Below are positions 7,049 to 15,632 of a DNA stretch of 35,682 nucleotides, one piece after another (the stretch's first letter is position 1; each line of letters starts with the position of its first letter). The position numbers and the translations under genes were made by a program. Below the pieces are notes generated by a model. That model did not search any database. It saw only the letters and a list, made by a program, of their open reading frames with translations, and was not told the origin of the DNA. Source of the DNA: Planctomycetaceae bacterium (GTDB lineage Bacteria > Planctomycetota > Planctomycetia > Planctomycetales > Planctomycetaceae); contig JANQRQ010000199.1 of assembly GCA_028284485.1 (NCBI GenBank), positions 1 to 35,682 of the forward strand, in the 5' to 3' direction.

Positions 7049-9391
7049 ATGCTCGTACGATTTGCGACGTTCTTGTTCCTGGCGTGTTCGCTGATTGTCC
7101 CGATTTCTGTATTGGGGCAAACAACGGTTGCCGATGATCAGGCGATTTTGGAACTGGACCTGCCGGATGGGGCACGCGTTGAAATCGACGGCAAGGAGTA
7201 CGGGGAAGAACGTCGCATCGTTTTTGACGATCTGCCGCCGGGCAAACGATCGGCGAAGTCGTTGACCGTAACCTTCGCCGACGACCAGCAAGCGAAACGT
7301 GAACTGTTGCTGCAAGCGGGAGAGAAAGTCGTCCTGCCGATGCTTCCTCCTGGCACAAAGCTGCCGGAACTGGTCGTGCAAACAGGGCATTCGTTACCTG
7401 TTCTTTCACTTGCCTTTAGTTCGGAATCGAAGTGGCTTGCGACGGCATCATTTGATGGGACAGTCATCGTATGGGATGTAACAACCGGGCTGAAACTACG
7501 GAGCTTCGGTAATGGCCGTGATTACTTAGTTTCTGCGGCCTTTAGCCCGGACAGTACCCAACTTCTCACGGGTTGTACGAACAATACAGCCGTATTATGG
7601 GAAACAGGAACTGGTCGAAGAATCAGAGAGTTTGGCGTGCGATCTAAAAACGACGACGCACTTATTTCGTTCGTCGCATTCAGTCCCAATGGTCGTCACG
7701 TTTTGACGTCACACTATGATGAATCAATAGTTCTCTGGGAGGCGGCAACCGGCCGAAAGCTGCGCACCTTTAAAGGGGATGCTGGTCTCGGACGGAAGGC
7801 TGTGTTCAGCCCGGATGGGCGCATGCTGTTGACCGGCACGAATGACAAAACAGCCATCCTCTGGAAGGTATCGACTGGGCGCAAGCTCCACACATTCGAC
7901 GGGTATTCGGAATGGGTACGCACTTTGGGTTTCACCGCGAATGGAAGGCAAGTTCTGATTGGGGCATCGAATGGAATGACGGTTTTGTGGGACGTGGGGA
8001 CTGGCGAGAAACTCCACACTCACAGAGCATGGTCGGATTTCGGAGTACCAATTGCATTCAGTCACGATGGGGGCTTGGCACTTACTACTTCGGATGACGA
8101 TGAAGCCGTTGTGCGCGAGGTCTTGACTGGAATTGAGGTTGTAAAGTTTAAGACTAGCTCCCGTGAGATCGACTACGCGGAGTTCAGTCCCGACGGCCGC
8201 CGGATCGTCACTGCATCGATGGAAAACGGCGAGGTCAATCTGTGGAGCGTGGGAAGTGTCAACGAACTCCTTACGTGGGAGGGCTTCGCGGAATCGATTC
8301 ATTCGGTGGCCTTTAGTTCAGATGGAAACCAAGTGCTGATGGGATTAGGCAACAGTATGGCTGCTCTGTGGGATATGTCTCACGGTTGGAAGCAACACAC
8401 GCTGGGGGATGATCCACTCGAATACGACGGCTATTCATCCTCGGTAGCTTTCAGTCCGAACGGAGAGCAGATTGTAACCGCGTCACCCGATAGCGGCGCA
8501 ATCCTATGGGATGCCGTAACTGGCCATCGAACTCGCAATTTCACTGACATCGATAGTCGAATACTGTGTACGGCATTTAGCCCTGACGGCTTTCACCTGC
8601 TAGCAGGGACATACGGAGATACTGCGGTATTGTGGGATGCGACGACCGGAAACGAACTGCGCACCTTCACGCGGCATTCTGGCTTCGTTAACTCCGTCGC
8701 GTTCAGCCCTAGCGGCAAATCAATTCTGACGGGATCATCAGACGCTCAGGCGATTCTGTGGGAGGTGGAAAGTGGCCGCATCATTCATATCTTGAAAGGT
8801 CATTCGTCAGCGATTAAGGCAGTCGCAATCAGCTCGGATGGCAAATTGGCAATCACCGGATCTGACGACAAAGTTGCCATCGTCTGGGCATTAGCAACCG
8901 GTCGCCGAATTCGCACCTTCGAGGGAGACGAACTTAACAAGATTCACACTGTGGCGATCAGCCCGAATAACCGGTTGGCATTAACAGGAACGAATCATGG
9001 ATATGTCGTCCTATGGGACATCGCCAACGGTAAAATGTTGCACACGTTTGAAGGGCATAGCGGAGCAGTCACCTCGGCTGCCTTTAGCCCCGATGGGCAG
9101 CGTGTGCTGACCGGGTCGTGGGATGGAACGACACGCCTGTGGGACATTGCGACCGGCGATGAGTTGGTCAGCATGATTAATCTGCCCGGTCACCATTGGC
9201 TAGCGGTAACGCCGGAGGGATTGTTCGATGGTTCCGACGGCGGTCGATCGTTGGCCATGTTTCGACCCGACGAAGGATTAAAAGTCGTTCCCGTTGATGG
9301 CGAGCTAGCGGACTTCTACCGGCCTCGCCTGCTAACGCAGATATGGAAAGGGCAGCGACCAATGCCGAGTGTGGCGGTCGAGAAACCGTAA
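7049..9391 (+). CDS. Exported 14-repeat WD40 protein
   Basis: The chosen start gives a Sec signal peptide (LVRFATFLFLACSLIVPISV). A PEGA-like beta domain follows (LDLPDGARVEIDGKEYGEER, then FDDLPPGK). I count 14 WD40 repeats of the form VAFSPDG...TGS.D.TA.LWD..TG..L.TF, enough for two seven-bladed propellers. Blades 6 to 8 are the most degenerate, some losing the LWD signature. The C-terminal segment (HHWLAVTPEGLFDGSDGG and the following RPRLL) is the linker that, in related WD40 proteins of planctomycetes and cyanobacteria, leads into a caspase-like or CHAT domain. Here the protein stops soon after it, so no peptidase domain is present. A protein-interaction scaffold in the periplasm is the likely role. 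An extended frame from 6887 is possible but disfavoured. Confidence 0.88.
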   Translation: MLVRFATFLFLACSLIVPISVLGQTTVADDQAILELDLPDGARVEIDGKEYGEERRIVFDDLPPGKRSAKSLTVTFADDQQAKRELLLQAGEKVVLPMLPPGTKLPELVVQTGHSLPVLSLAFSSESKWLATASFDGTVIVWDVTTGLKLRSFGNGRDYLVSAAFSPDSTQLLTGCTNNTAVLWETGTGRRIREFGVRSKNDDALISFVAFSPNGRHVLTSHYDESIVLWEAATGRKLRTFKGDAGLGRKAVFSPDGRMLLTGTNDKTAILWKVSTGRKLHTFDGYSEWVRTLGFTANGRQVLIGASNGMTVLWDVGTGEKLHTHRAWSDFGVPIAFSHDGGLALTTSDDDEAVVREVLTGIEVVKFKTSSREIDYAEFSPDGRRIVTASMENGEVNLWSVGSVNELLTWEGFAESIHSVAFSSDGNQVLMGLGNSMAALWDMSHGWKQHTLGDDPLEYDGYSSSVAFSPNGEQIVTASPDSGAILWDAVTGHRTRNFTDIDSRILCTAFSPDGFHLLAGTYGDTAVLWDATTGNELRTFTRHSGFVNSVAFSPSGKSILTGSSDAQAILWEVESGRIIHILKGHSSAIKAVAISSDGKLAITGSDDKVAIVWALATGRRIRTFEGDELNKIHTVAISPNNRLALTGTNHGYVVLWDIANGKMLHTFEGHSGAVTSAAFSPDGQRVLTGSWDGTTRLWDIATGDELVSMINLPGHHWLAVTPEGLFDGSDGGRSLAMFRPDEGLKVVPVDGELADFYRPRLLTQIWKGQRPMPSVAVEKP

Positions 9392-9500
9392 TCAGCAGTT
9401 TCCAGCTCTGGCTCAGGCAATGTATCCATGATGGGAACGGACTTATCGCCGGCATGAGTGGGTCCATAACGCAGACATCTAAATGTTTGCCAGCAAAGAA

Positions 9501-9550
9501 CGAGGCAGGAGCCTCGTGGGTAGTGGGTTCCCAGCCAGGAGACTGGGAAC
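9501..9550. repeat. Double-hairpin intergenic repeat
   Basis: CGAGGC-AGGA-GCCTCG (9501-9516) is a perfect 6-bp hairpin. GTTCCCAG (9527-9534) and CTGGGAAC (9543-9550) form a perfect 8-bp stem with an 8-base loop. From memory, this pairing of a GAGGC/GCCTC hairpin with a TTCCCAG/CTGGGAA hairpin recurs between genes in several bacterial phyla. It could also act as the terminator region of the WD40 gene. Confidence 0.65.
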
Positions 9551-9678
9551 GAAAGGCACGAAAGTGACGAAAGATATCTTGTTGAGACTTGTGAGTGTGA
9601 AGGAGCCGAACCGACCGTTTTGTGCATTTCAACTCTCGCTCTCATTCTTTTCGTGTCATTCGTGTCTTTCGTGGTTCT
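9546..9678. repeat. Imperfect inverted repeat with CGAAAG steps
   Basis: The left arm (9546-9573) carries CGAAAGGCACGAAAG. The right arm (9644-9678), read on the other strand, carries CGAAAGACACGAATG. The arms are about 70 bases apart and imperfect. This resembles the common 'cacgaaagacacgaa' intergenic tracts of planctomycetes. Confidence 0.45.
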
Positions 9679-9846
9679 TGCCTATCTTGGGCACGCGAGA
9701 CAGAATGGTTATCTAATGGTTGACGTGGCAGGTGGAAGTAACGCTCCAGTCCCTCACTCACGTTTTGGTTGACCAAAGACTCTTGAAGTCATCCCGTTTT
9801 TCCGAGCAATCAACGAATTTTACATCGTCCACCGAAAGGCGCGCTA

Positions 9847-11502
9847 GTGGCCCCAGAGACCGAATCGGCACCGAATGTCGAGCTGGGAAACAATGCGCCG
9901 ACGGACGGTGAATATCGATGGATCCTGTGGACAATGCTTGGACTGGCGGTCGCCGTTCGGGTTGTGTTTTGGGTGTACACCGAGCGGACTTGGGAAGACG
10001 CCTTAATCACCGTGCGGCACGCCGAGAATGCCGCACAGGGAAACGGGCTGACGCATCATCCGTCGCAAGATCCGCCGATCCACGGCTTCACATCGCCGGT
10101 GAGCGTTTTGATTCCGCTTGCGGCAGAATTGGTCGTTTCGCAATCCGGTGTTCCCTTTCAGAAGTTTGTGTCACTTCTGGCTGCTGCGGTGACAATTCTA
10201 TGCGCCTACCGGTTATTGACGCATCCGAGTATTCGGTTGCCCCCAGTCCTGCTTTTCTTTGCGCTCGGATACCTGGCTCTCGAACATCATCAGATTTTGT
10301 TCGGTATGGCTGGTATGGAGACGCAATGCATGGTCGCAATCACTTGGATTGTGATGTTGCTGTTCGTCGAGCAGCGCACGGTGGCATTAGGCATCGCTTG
10401 TGGAGTCGCGATGTGGGTCCGTCCCGATGCGTTGTTTCTGGATGCTGCCGTCTGGTTCGGTTTGTTGATGATGCGCCGCTGGCGAGACGTTTTTATTGTC
10501 CCCATGGTTGCGGGCATCGTTTTCGTCCCGTGGATTATCTTTACGACCGCCTACTATGGCAGCTTTGTGCCTCATACGGTAACAGCCAAAGACAATATTC
10601 ATACGAATTTGCTGACGGGATCGTTCGAGCTGTCACAAATGTCAGCCTTACTACTGGAGCGATGGAACTTATTGCGAGCGTGGCTTTCCCCTTCGTTTGG
10701 CGGCATTGGAACGGGCACGGTGAACTTTGTTCGTGGTGCTCGCCCGTTGCAATTCGTGTATGTTCTCGGCGCGTGTATCGGCATCATTGCCATGCTGCGA
10801 CGTAAGGTGGCAGTCGCGATTCCGTTGTTTGTATTGACCTACGCGGCTTATGTGCTGATCTTCATGTCGAGCGCTCATGCCTGGTATTTGCCCCCTTGGT
10901 TGGGATGTGTTGCGGCCCTGTTCGCGGTCGGTTTGGACCGTGTCGCCGGCGGGATCAGTTCCCCTCTCATGCGTCGAGGTACGAATGTTGTGGCTATGAT
11001 TTACCTCGTGCTGTATGCCGGCGCGTTGACGCGAACGTTTCCGGCCGAACGATTGATTCAGGCCAATGCAGAATTGGCGGTGCGCACCGAACTTGGGCTG
11101 TGGTTGAACGAAAATGTTGCGGAAGATGAATGGATCGCTTGCGAATGCCTGGGCTACCTCGGGTACTATTCAAAAAGGACCATGCTGGATTATCCGGGAT
11201 TGGCAAGCCCACGCAGTGTAGCGGCACTGCAGGATCCGCCGCAGTCGCTGCAAACGTTGATTGCACGCGAAAAACCGGAATGGTTGGCATTGCGACCTCA
11301 CGAATGGAATGCGCTACGAAACGACTATCCGGAAGCGGCTGCGAACTACGTCGAACAGCAGCGATTCACTGCGCCACCGAAATTCTTGCCCGCGCTGGGT
11401 AGCTACTTGTGGATTGCCGACACAACAGGATTTAAGGTCGACGACGAGATGATTGCGTTTCGGCGTACCGACCTATCGAGCCAACCCGCGATGACCGACT
11501 AA
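9847..11502 (+). CDS. GT-C type membrane glycosyltransferase
   Basis: A polytopic membrane protein of 551 residues with about 10 hydrophobic segments from residue 25 to about 395 and a soluble C-terminal part. The first large loop contains TERTWEDALITVRHAENAAQ, then GNGLTHHP and HGFTSPV. This is the pattern of GT39/ArnT-like and arabinofuranosyltransferase-like enzymes, in which an acidic pair (here Glu50-Asp51) sits at the catalytic site and a polyprenyl-phosphate sugar is the donor. Transfer to a cell-envelope glycan or lipid is the likely role; the sugar and acceptor cannot be told. The GTG start at 9847 is used because no in-frame ATG precedes the first membrane segment. It stands alone between repeats and an SGNH hydrolase. 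Confidence 0.8.
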   Translation: MAPETESAPNVELGNNAPTDGEYRWILWTMLGLAVAVRVVFWVYTERTWEDALITVRHAENAAQGNGLTHHPSQDPPIHGFTSPVSVLIPLAAELVVSQSGVPFQKFVSLLAAAVTILCAYRLLTHPSIRLPPVLLFFALGYLALEHHQILFGMAGMETQCMVAITWIVMLLFVEQRTVALGIACGVAMWVRPDALFLDAAVWFGLLMMRRWRDVFIVPMVAGIVFVPWIIFTTAYYGSFVPHTVTAKDNIHTNLLTGSFELSQMSALLLERWNLLRAWLSPSFGGIGTGTVNFVRGARPLQFVYVLGACIGIIAMLRRKVAVAIPLFVLTYAAYVLIFMSSAHAWYLPPWLGCVAALFAVGLDRVAGGISSPLMRRGTNVVAMIYLVLYAGALTRTFPAERLIQANAELAVRTELGLWLNENVAEDEWIACECLGYLGYYSKRTMLDYPGLASPRSVAALQDPPQSLQTLIAREKPEWLALRPHEWNALRNDYPEAAANYVEQQRFTAPPKFLPALGSYLWIADTTGFKVDDEMIAFRRTDLSSQPAMTD

Positions 11503-11646
11503 AAAAGCGACTTGCTTCCTGCTTGAATCTCGGGCATTCTGAAGAGACATTCTCAACAGCTATTGTCGCACACACCGCCAATGGGAAGACTCATTCTCGT
11601 GGCGAATGGCGAGTGAAGGCTTCAAATTCAACAGGAGAGTAAAACT

Positions 11647-12993
11647 GTGATCCGTAATGCTCGAGTGCTTTATTTCGTCATTCTGGCTGTATTGTTCGTT
11701 CCCTGTTCAATCGCGTCGGCTGACGAGTTCCCTGCGCCGATTGGAAAACTGGAACTGGCTGACGGCGACGGCATCGTCTTTTTGGGAGACAGTATTACCC
11801 ACCAGCGTTTGTACACACAGTATGTCGAAGACTTTCTCTATACACGTATGCCGAACATTCGCTTGCGAATCCACAACTCGGGAGTCGGTGGCGCGAAGGC
11901 TTGGGATGCCCTGCAGCGATTCGAGCGCGATGTCGCTTTCTACAAGCCCAAGTATGTCACCGTGCTGCTGGGGATGAATGACGGCCGTTATCAACCGTTC
12001 AATCAGGAGATTTACGATACGTATCAAACGGACATGACCGAGCTGATCGAGCAAATCAAGGGAATCGGTGCCACTCCGATATTGATGACACCGACGATGT
12101 TCGATGCGCGGGCCGCCCGCATGCGACCACGCCGCAATCGTGCTGAAGATTCTGTCATGCTGTACAACTCGGTTTTGGCGTACTACGGCGGTTGGTTGCG
12201 AGACGTGGCCGCATCATCGGGATATGGCTTCGTTGATATGTATAGTCCGTTGAATAACCTCACCATCGGGCAGCGCAAAACGGATCCGCAGTTCACAATG
12301 ATTGCTGATGCCGTCCATCCCGGTCCGGATGGTCAATTGGTGATGGCTGCGGCAATCGTTGCTGACACAGGGCTAGCGGGACCGGTTTCGAGCATTCAGA
12401 TTTTTAAGAACCGCCGCCAGCGTCGACAGTCGGTCGTTAAAGGTGGGGAATTGACCGAGTTGAATTGGACGGACAACGGACTCGAGTTCACTTGGTCGGC
12501 GGAAAGCCTGCCTTGGGTTGTGCCGGCTGATGCTCAAGAAGGGGCCAAGCTGTCGAGAATTGGTTTCCGCTTCAATCGCGAAACGCTACAAATCTCCGGC
12601 TTGGAACCGGGGCAGTATGAACTGGCGATCGATGGAGAAGTTGTGGACAAATTCCAGGCGACGGCGTTCGCCCGTCGTATCCAGCTGCAAACGAAAACGA
12701 CGACGCCTCAATACCAGCAAGCTGCGCAAGTCGCCGAATTGAATAAACAACGCAACGAAGGGCCGATCAGCAAGCTGCGAAACGAATGGCGTGTCTTCCA
12801 GCAGTATGCGCGACTGAAGGCAATGCCCGAGTCTTCTGAGCAGGCTGATCAATTGGCCAAAATGGAAGAGCAAATGGAAGGCCGCGAAGATCGTATCGCT
12901 GAGTTTGAAAAAGAGGCAAAATCGCTCGAAGATCAGATCTTTGAGATCAACCAGCCCAAAGCTCGGCGATACGTTATCACGCGGGCGAATTGA
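11647..12993 (+). CDS. Exported SGNH/GDSL hydrolase with C-terminal coiled coil
   Basis: A signal peptide (VLYFVILAVLFVPCSIASA) precedes the SGNH core. Block I is VFLGDSITHQR (nucleophile Ser), block II is NSGVGGAKAWD, block III is VLLGMNDGRY and block V is ADAVHPGPDG (catalytic Asp and His). The core ends near residue 245. A beta-rich part follows, and the last 100 residues are charged and helical (KMEEQMEGREDRIAEFEKEA), probably a coiled coil. Family members cleave ester bonds, often acetyl groups on carbohydrates; the substrate here is unknown. The GTG start is supported by AGGAGAG about 10 bases upstream. A hairpin (13022-13050) separates it from the convergent PAP2 gene. Confidence 0.88.
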   Translation: MIRNARVLYFVILAVLFVPCSIASADEFPAPIGKLELADGDGIVFLGDSITHQRLYTQYVEDFLYTRMPNIRLRIHNSGVGGAKAWDALQRFERDVAFYKPKYVTVLLGMNDGRYQPFNQEIYDTYQTDMTELIEQIKGIGATPILMTPTMFDARAARMRPRRNRAEDSVMLYNSVLAYYGGWLRDVAASSGYGFVDMYSPLNNLTIGQRKTDPQFTMIADAVHPGPDGQLVMAAAIVADTGLAGPVSSIQIFKNRRQRRQSVVKGGELTELNWTDNGLEFTWSAESLPWVVPADAQEGAKLSRIGFRFNRETLQISGLEPGQYELAIDGEVVDKFQATAFARRIQLQTKTTTPQYQQAAQVAELNKQRNEGPISKLRNEWRVFQQYARLKAMPESSEQADQLAKMEEQMEGREDRIAEFEKEAKSLEDQIFEINQPKARRYVITRAN

Positions 12994-13021
12994 GTTAACG
13001 GAACCTTGGCCAATTCTCGCT

Positions 13022-13050
13022 TCGCAAGAGGCCATGCAAATCTCTTGCGA
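13022..13050. terminator. Hairpin between convergent genes
   Basis: TCGCAAGAG (13022-13030) and CTCTTGCGA (13042-13050) are a perfect 9-bp inverted repeat with an 11-base loop. It lies between the ends of the SGNH (12993) and PAP2 (13077) genes, where a two-way terminator would sit. There is no T-run on either side. Confidence 0.5.
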
Positions 13051-13076
13051 GGCGGAACGCCGGTTCGTTGACGCGA

Positions 13077-14255
13077 CTAAAACCGCTGCTCCAGCATCAC
13101 CCCCGCTGTTCCGTCGGTTGGGTGGACATAGGGAAGGAGTTGCATCGACGAATCGATGGCGAGGTGGCGTCGCGAGACGGTCTTACCGATGACATAGCCC
13201 AGCGCCGCGCCGAACACCACATCGGACAGGTCGTGGGCGCGTTCGTCAATGCGGCTCCAACCGATCAAGCCGGCAAAGGCATACGCCGGCAAACCGGCTT
13301 TCGGGCCGTAGTATTCATCGAGTACGCTGGCGATGGTAAAGCTGCTGGCTGTGTGGAACGACGGAAAGCCGAACTCGCCGCCATTCCACTCTTTCGTCGG
13401 TCGATCCGTATTGACCGCGGCTTTAATTAAAACAGTCGTCACTCCGGTGATTGTGTAGGAACTGATCAGTGACCCACTCAGGCTATGGAGTTCGTCGTCC
13501 TGCTTCCACAGGCTATAACCGTACAACCCAGCCAAAGTTGGAATCTGAATCGGCAAGTCGCCGAACTTGCCGAGCGTTTCGCTTGTCCCCCCCCAGCGAT
13601 CTGGGTGTCGGGCTGTGTTCTCGCGAACTTTTCGGCCCAGGTCCTGACGAAACGTAATCGCCACACCGGCGGCCGCCCCGAGGAACAACGCGTTTTCCCA
13701 AGTGAGCAGAGATCGGGTATCGTCGCGCAGTGCTGGAAAGAACTCCTTGAGGTCTTCGCGAAATGTATATCGCTTGCAGAGTAGGCCGGAACAGTCGGAA
13801 TGCGGATCGAGGTATGGAGAATTGCCGCAGCCGATTTCTTCGAGGTCGGCCCCCAAAGGCACGTAGCCGCCACTGATCAAGTCGAGAGTTTCATGTGGTT
13901 CTCCGGGTGCGCTAGCCTCGAAGGCCGTGGGCAAGATTTCATCCGTTTCTTCGCGCGGAGCATCGGAAATACGTTGATATCCGGCGTGGAGTGTCGTGAA
14001 ACGACGTGGTGGCTCCAAATTTGTCAATTCCTTGACGACGACGCTACGTCGGGCCGTTTGCGAGGCGACCGGATCGACGGAGGTGGCTTCCTGCGACCAA
14101 CCAGCAGGTATCGCCGAAACCGACGACGGGGCGGCCAACTTTCCCCGATTCCCGACGAATTCGTTAAGTTGCGTGCATCCTGCGACAGATATACAGGCGA
14201 CCAGAAGGGCCGCTCGGTGCGCAACGTGTCGGCAGTGGCAGATTCGGGGATGCAT
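13077..14255 (-). CDS. PAP2-family phosphatase lipoprotein
   Basis: The three PAP2 acid phosphatase motifs are present in order near the C-terminus: KAAVNTDRP (KxxxxxxRP), PSFHTAS (PSxH) and SRIDERAHDLSD (SRxxxxxHxxxD with the catalytic His). Family members dephosphorylate lipid phosphates such as phosphatidate or undecaprenyl pyrophosphate. The start at 14255 gives a lipoprotein signal (AALLVACISVAGC, lipobox Cys27), whereas the longer frame to 14405 would add 50 residues before it. The first half of the mature protein (to about residue 190) is not recognised. A lipoprotein anchor on a PAP2 domain points to action at the outer face of a membrane. The gene is divergent from the MoxR gene. Confidence 0.87.
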   Translation of the reverse strand: MHPRICHCRHVAHRAALLVACISVAGCTQLNEFVGNRGKLAAPSSVSAIPAGWSQEATSVDPVASQTARRSVVVKELTNLEPPRRFTTLHAGYQRISDAPREETDEILPTAFEASAPGEPHETLDLISGGYVPLGADLEEIGCGNSPYLDPHSDCSGLLCKRYTFREDLKEFFPALRDDTRSLLTWENALFLGAAAGVAITFRQDLGRKVRENTARHPDRWGGTSETLGKFGDLPIQIPTLAGLYGYSLWKQDDELHSLSGSLISSYTITGVTTVLIKAAVNTDRPTKEWNGGEFGFPSFHTASSFTIASVLDEYYGPKAGLPAYAFAGLIGWSRIDERAHDLSDVVFGAALGYVIGKTVSRRHLAIDSSMQLLPYVHPTDGTAGVMLEQRF

Positions 14256-14646
14256 GGTACTATTGATTCGTCCACAATCACTGCCATAATCAAGAGAACT
14301 AGACCCATCCAATTGATCCGTCAAAAGCGGAAAATCCCGAACAATCACTAGAATCGGCTGCGACGTTTGCTTGAGTAATCTGCGCAAGTTATTTGGCGGC
14401 AGCACGCTTGGGATTTCGCGAATGGAACTACTATTTTGACCACGAACGCGCTGGCCGAGAATGTGCGGTTAGAAGAATGTGAACAAATGTGGTCGCCGAT
14501 TTCTATTTTTGCATCAATTCTCCTATAATCGTTTGCCCTGAGATTGACCCATTGGATTATGGAATTCCCACTCTGCATTTGGTGAGTTGAAGCTCCTATC
14601 CATCCATTTCACGATCATTGTCTAAAGTCCCGGTGCGGAGTCCTGC
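14256..14646. other. Divergent promoter region of the PAP2 and MoxR genes
   Basis: No gene is evident. A perfect TATAAT at 14524-14529 on the plus strand could be the -10 box of the MoxR gene, with an untranslated leader of about 110 bases, but no good -35 box is seen at 16-18 bases. GGAG at 14637-14640 is the ribosome binding site of the GTG start. Confidence 0.4.
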
Positions 14647-15588
14647 GTGGCCACCCAAACAAATACAGTTATCGATGCTCTCGAAGCGAATATTGCTACC
14701 GTCCTGTTGGGAAAACCGCTGCCGATTCGTTTGGCTGTCGTTGCCTTGTTAGCTGAGGGGCACGTTCTGATCGAAGACGCTCCCGGCGTCGGCAAGACAT
14801 CGTTGGCCAAGGCCTTATCGCGAAGTTTGAACTGCCGGTTCACGCGGTTGCAATGCACGCCGGATATGCTTCCAAGTGATATTCTGGGTTCGAGTGTTTT
14901 CCTTCCGAACCTGGGCGAGTTTGAACTGCGTAAGGGGCCGATCTTCACCAATATTCTGCTCGTCGATGAGATCAACCGGACAACGCCACGAACGCAAAGC
15001 GCTCTGCTCGAGGCCATGGACGAGTCCCAGGTGTCAATCGAGGGAACGACTCACGAGCTAAACACGCCGTTTTTTGTACTCGCCACTCAAAACCCGTTTG
15101 AGTATGAGGGGACGTTCCCTCTTCCGGAAAACCAACTCGACCGGTTCATGCTTTGCACCGAAATTGGTTATCCCGATCGCGATGCCGAACGCGACGTGCT
15201 CAACAGCCATCGCGAATTCGAGCCGGTTGAAAAGCTGCAGTCGGTGCTGACGATCGATCAACTGAGCGAATTGCAAAATAACGTGCGCAACATCTCGGTG
15301 AGTGACGACATTGCCGATTATTTGCTATCGATCGTAGATTCCACTCGTACTCATGAAGAATTGGCACTCGGTGTTAGCACGCGTGGCGCAATCACCTTCT
15401 ATCGCGCTATTCAAAGTTTAGCGTTGATCGAGAATCGCGATTACGCCATTCCGGACGATGTCAAACGATTGGCGGTACCGGTGCTGGCACATCGCGTGAT
15501 CTGTCGTGGGCTAATTCGTGAAGGGCAGCGCGGTCGAGCTCGAGAAATCATTCAGCGGATCGTGGACCAAACGCCCGTGCCCGACTAA
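14647..15588 (+). CDS. MoxR-family AAA+ ATPase
   Basis: Walker A ([13 protein letters not shown], residues 43-55), Walker B (LLVDEINR, 104-111), the sensor-1 region [20 protein letters not shown], and a C-terminal lid domain identify a MoxR AAA+ ATPase of ordinary length (313 residues). Family members act as chaperones that activate or assemble metal-containing or envelope proteins, usually next to DUF58 (VWA-like), transglutaminase or VWA genes. None of those is here; the next gene is a thioredoxin-like lipoprotein 44 bases downstream on the same strand. The GTG start has GGAG six bases upstream. Co-transcription with 15633-18200 and pyruvate kinase is likely from the short gaps. Confidence 0.92.
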   Translation: MATQTNTVIDALEANIATVLLGKPLPIRLAVVALLAEGHVLIEDAPGVGKTSLAKALSRSLNCRFTRLQCTPDMLPSDILGSSVFLPNLGEFELRKGPIFTNILLVDEINRTTPRTQSALLEAMDESQVSIEGTTHELNTPFFVLATQNPFEYEGTFPLPENQLDRFMLCTEIGYPDRDAERDVLNSHREFEPVEKLQSVLTIDQLSELQNNVRNISVSDDIADYLLSIVDSTRTHEELALGVSTRGAITFYRAIQSLALIENRDYAIPDDVKRLAVPVLAHRVICRGLIREGQRGRAREIIQRIVDQTPVPD

Positions 15589-15632
15589 CTCTCGTTCGTT
15601 GCTTTCCGGCAGAAATTGGAGGCTGCAGGGAC

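Larger units (their letters stand above)
9392..9846. other. Intergenic region rich in repeats
   Basis: No convincing gene. It holds a double-hairpin element (9501-9550), a pair of imperfect inverted arms with CGAAAG/CTTTCG steps (9546-9573 and 9644-9678), and about 170 bases before the next gene in which I see no signal. Confidence 0.6.

Noticed and set aside
13800..14351. 183-residue plus-strand frame opposite the PAP2 gene
   Set aside because: Shadow of the real gene; rich in Arg and without any domain pattern.
14256..14405. Longer start for the PAP2 lipoprotein
   Set aside because: It would place 50 residues before a clear lipoprotein signal peptide, which must be at the N-terminus.
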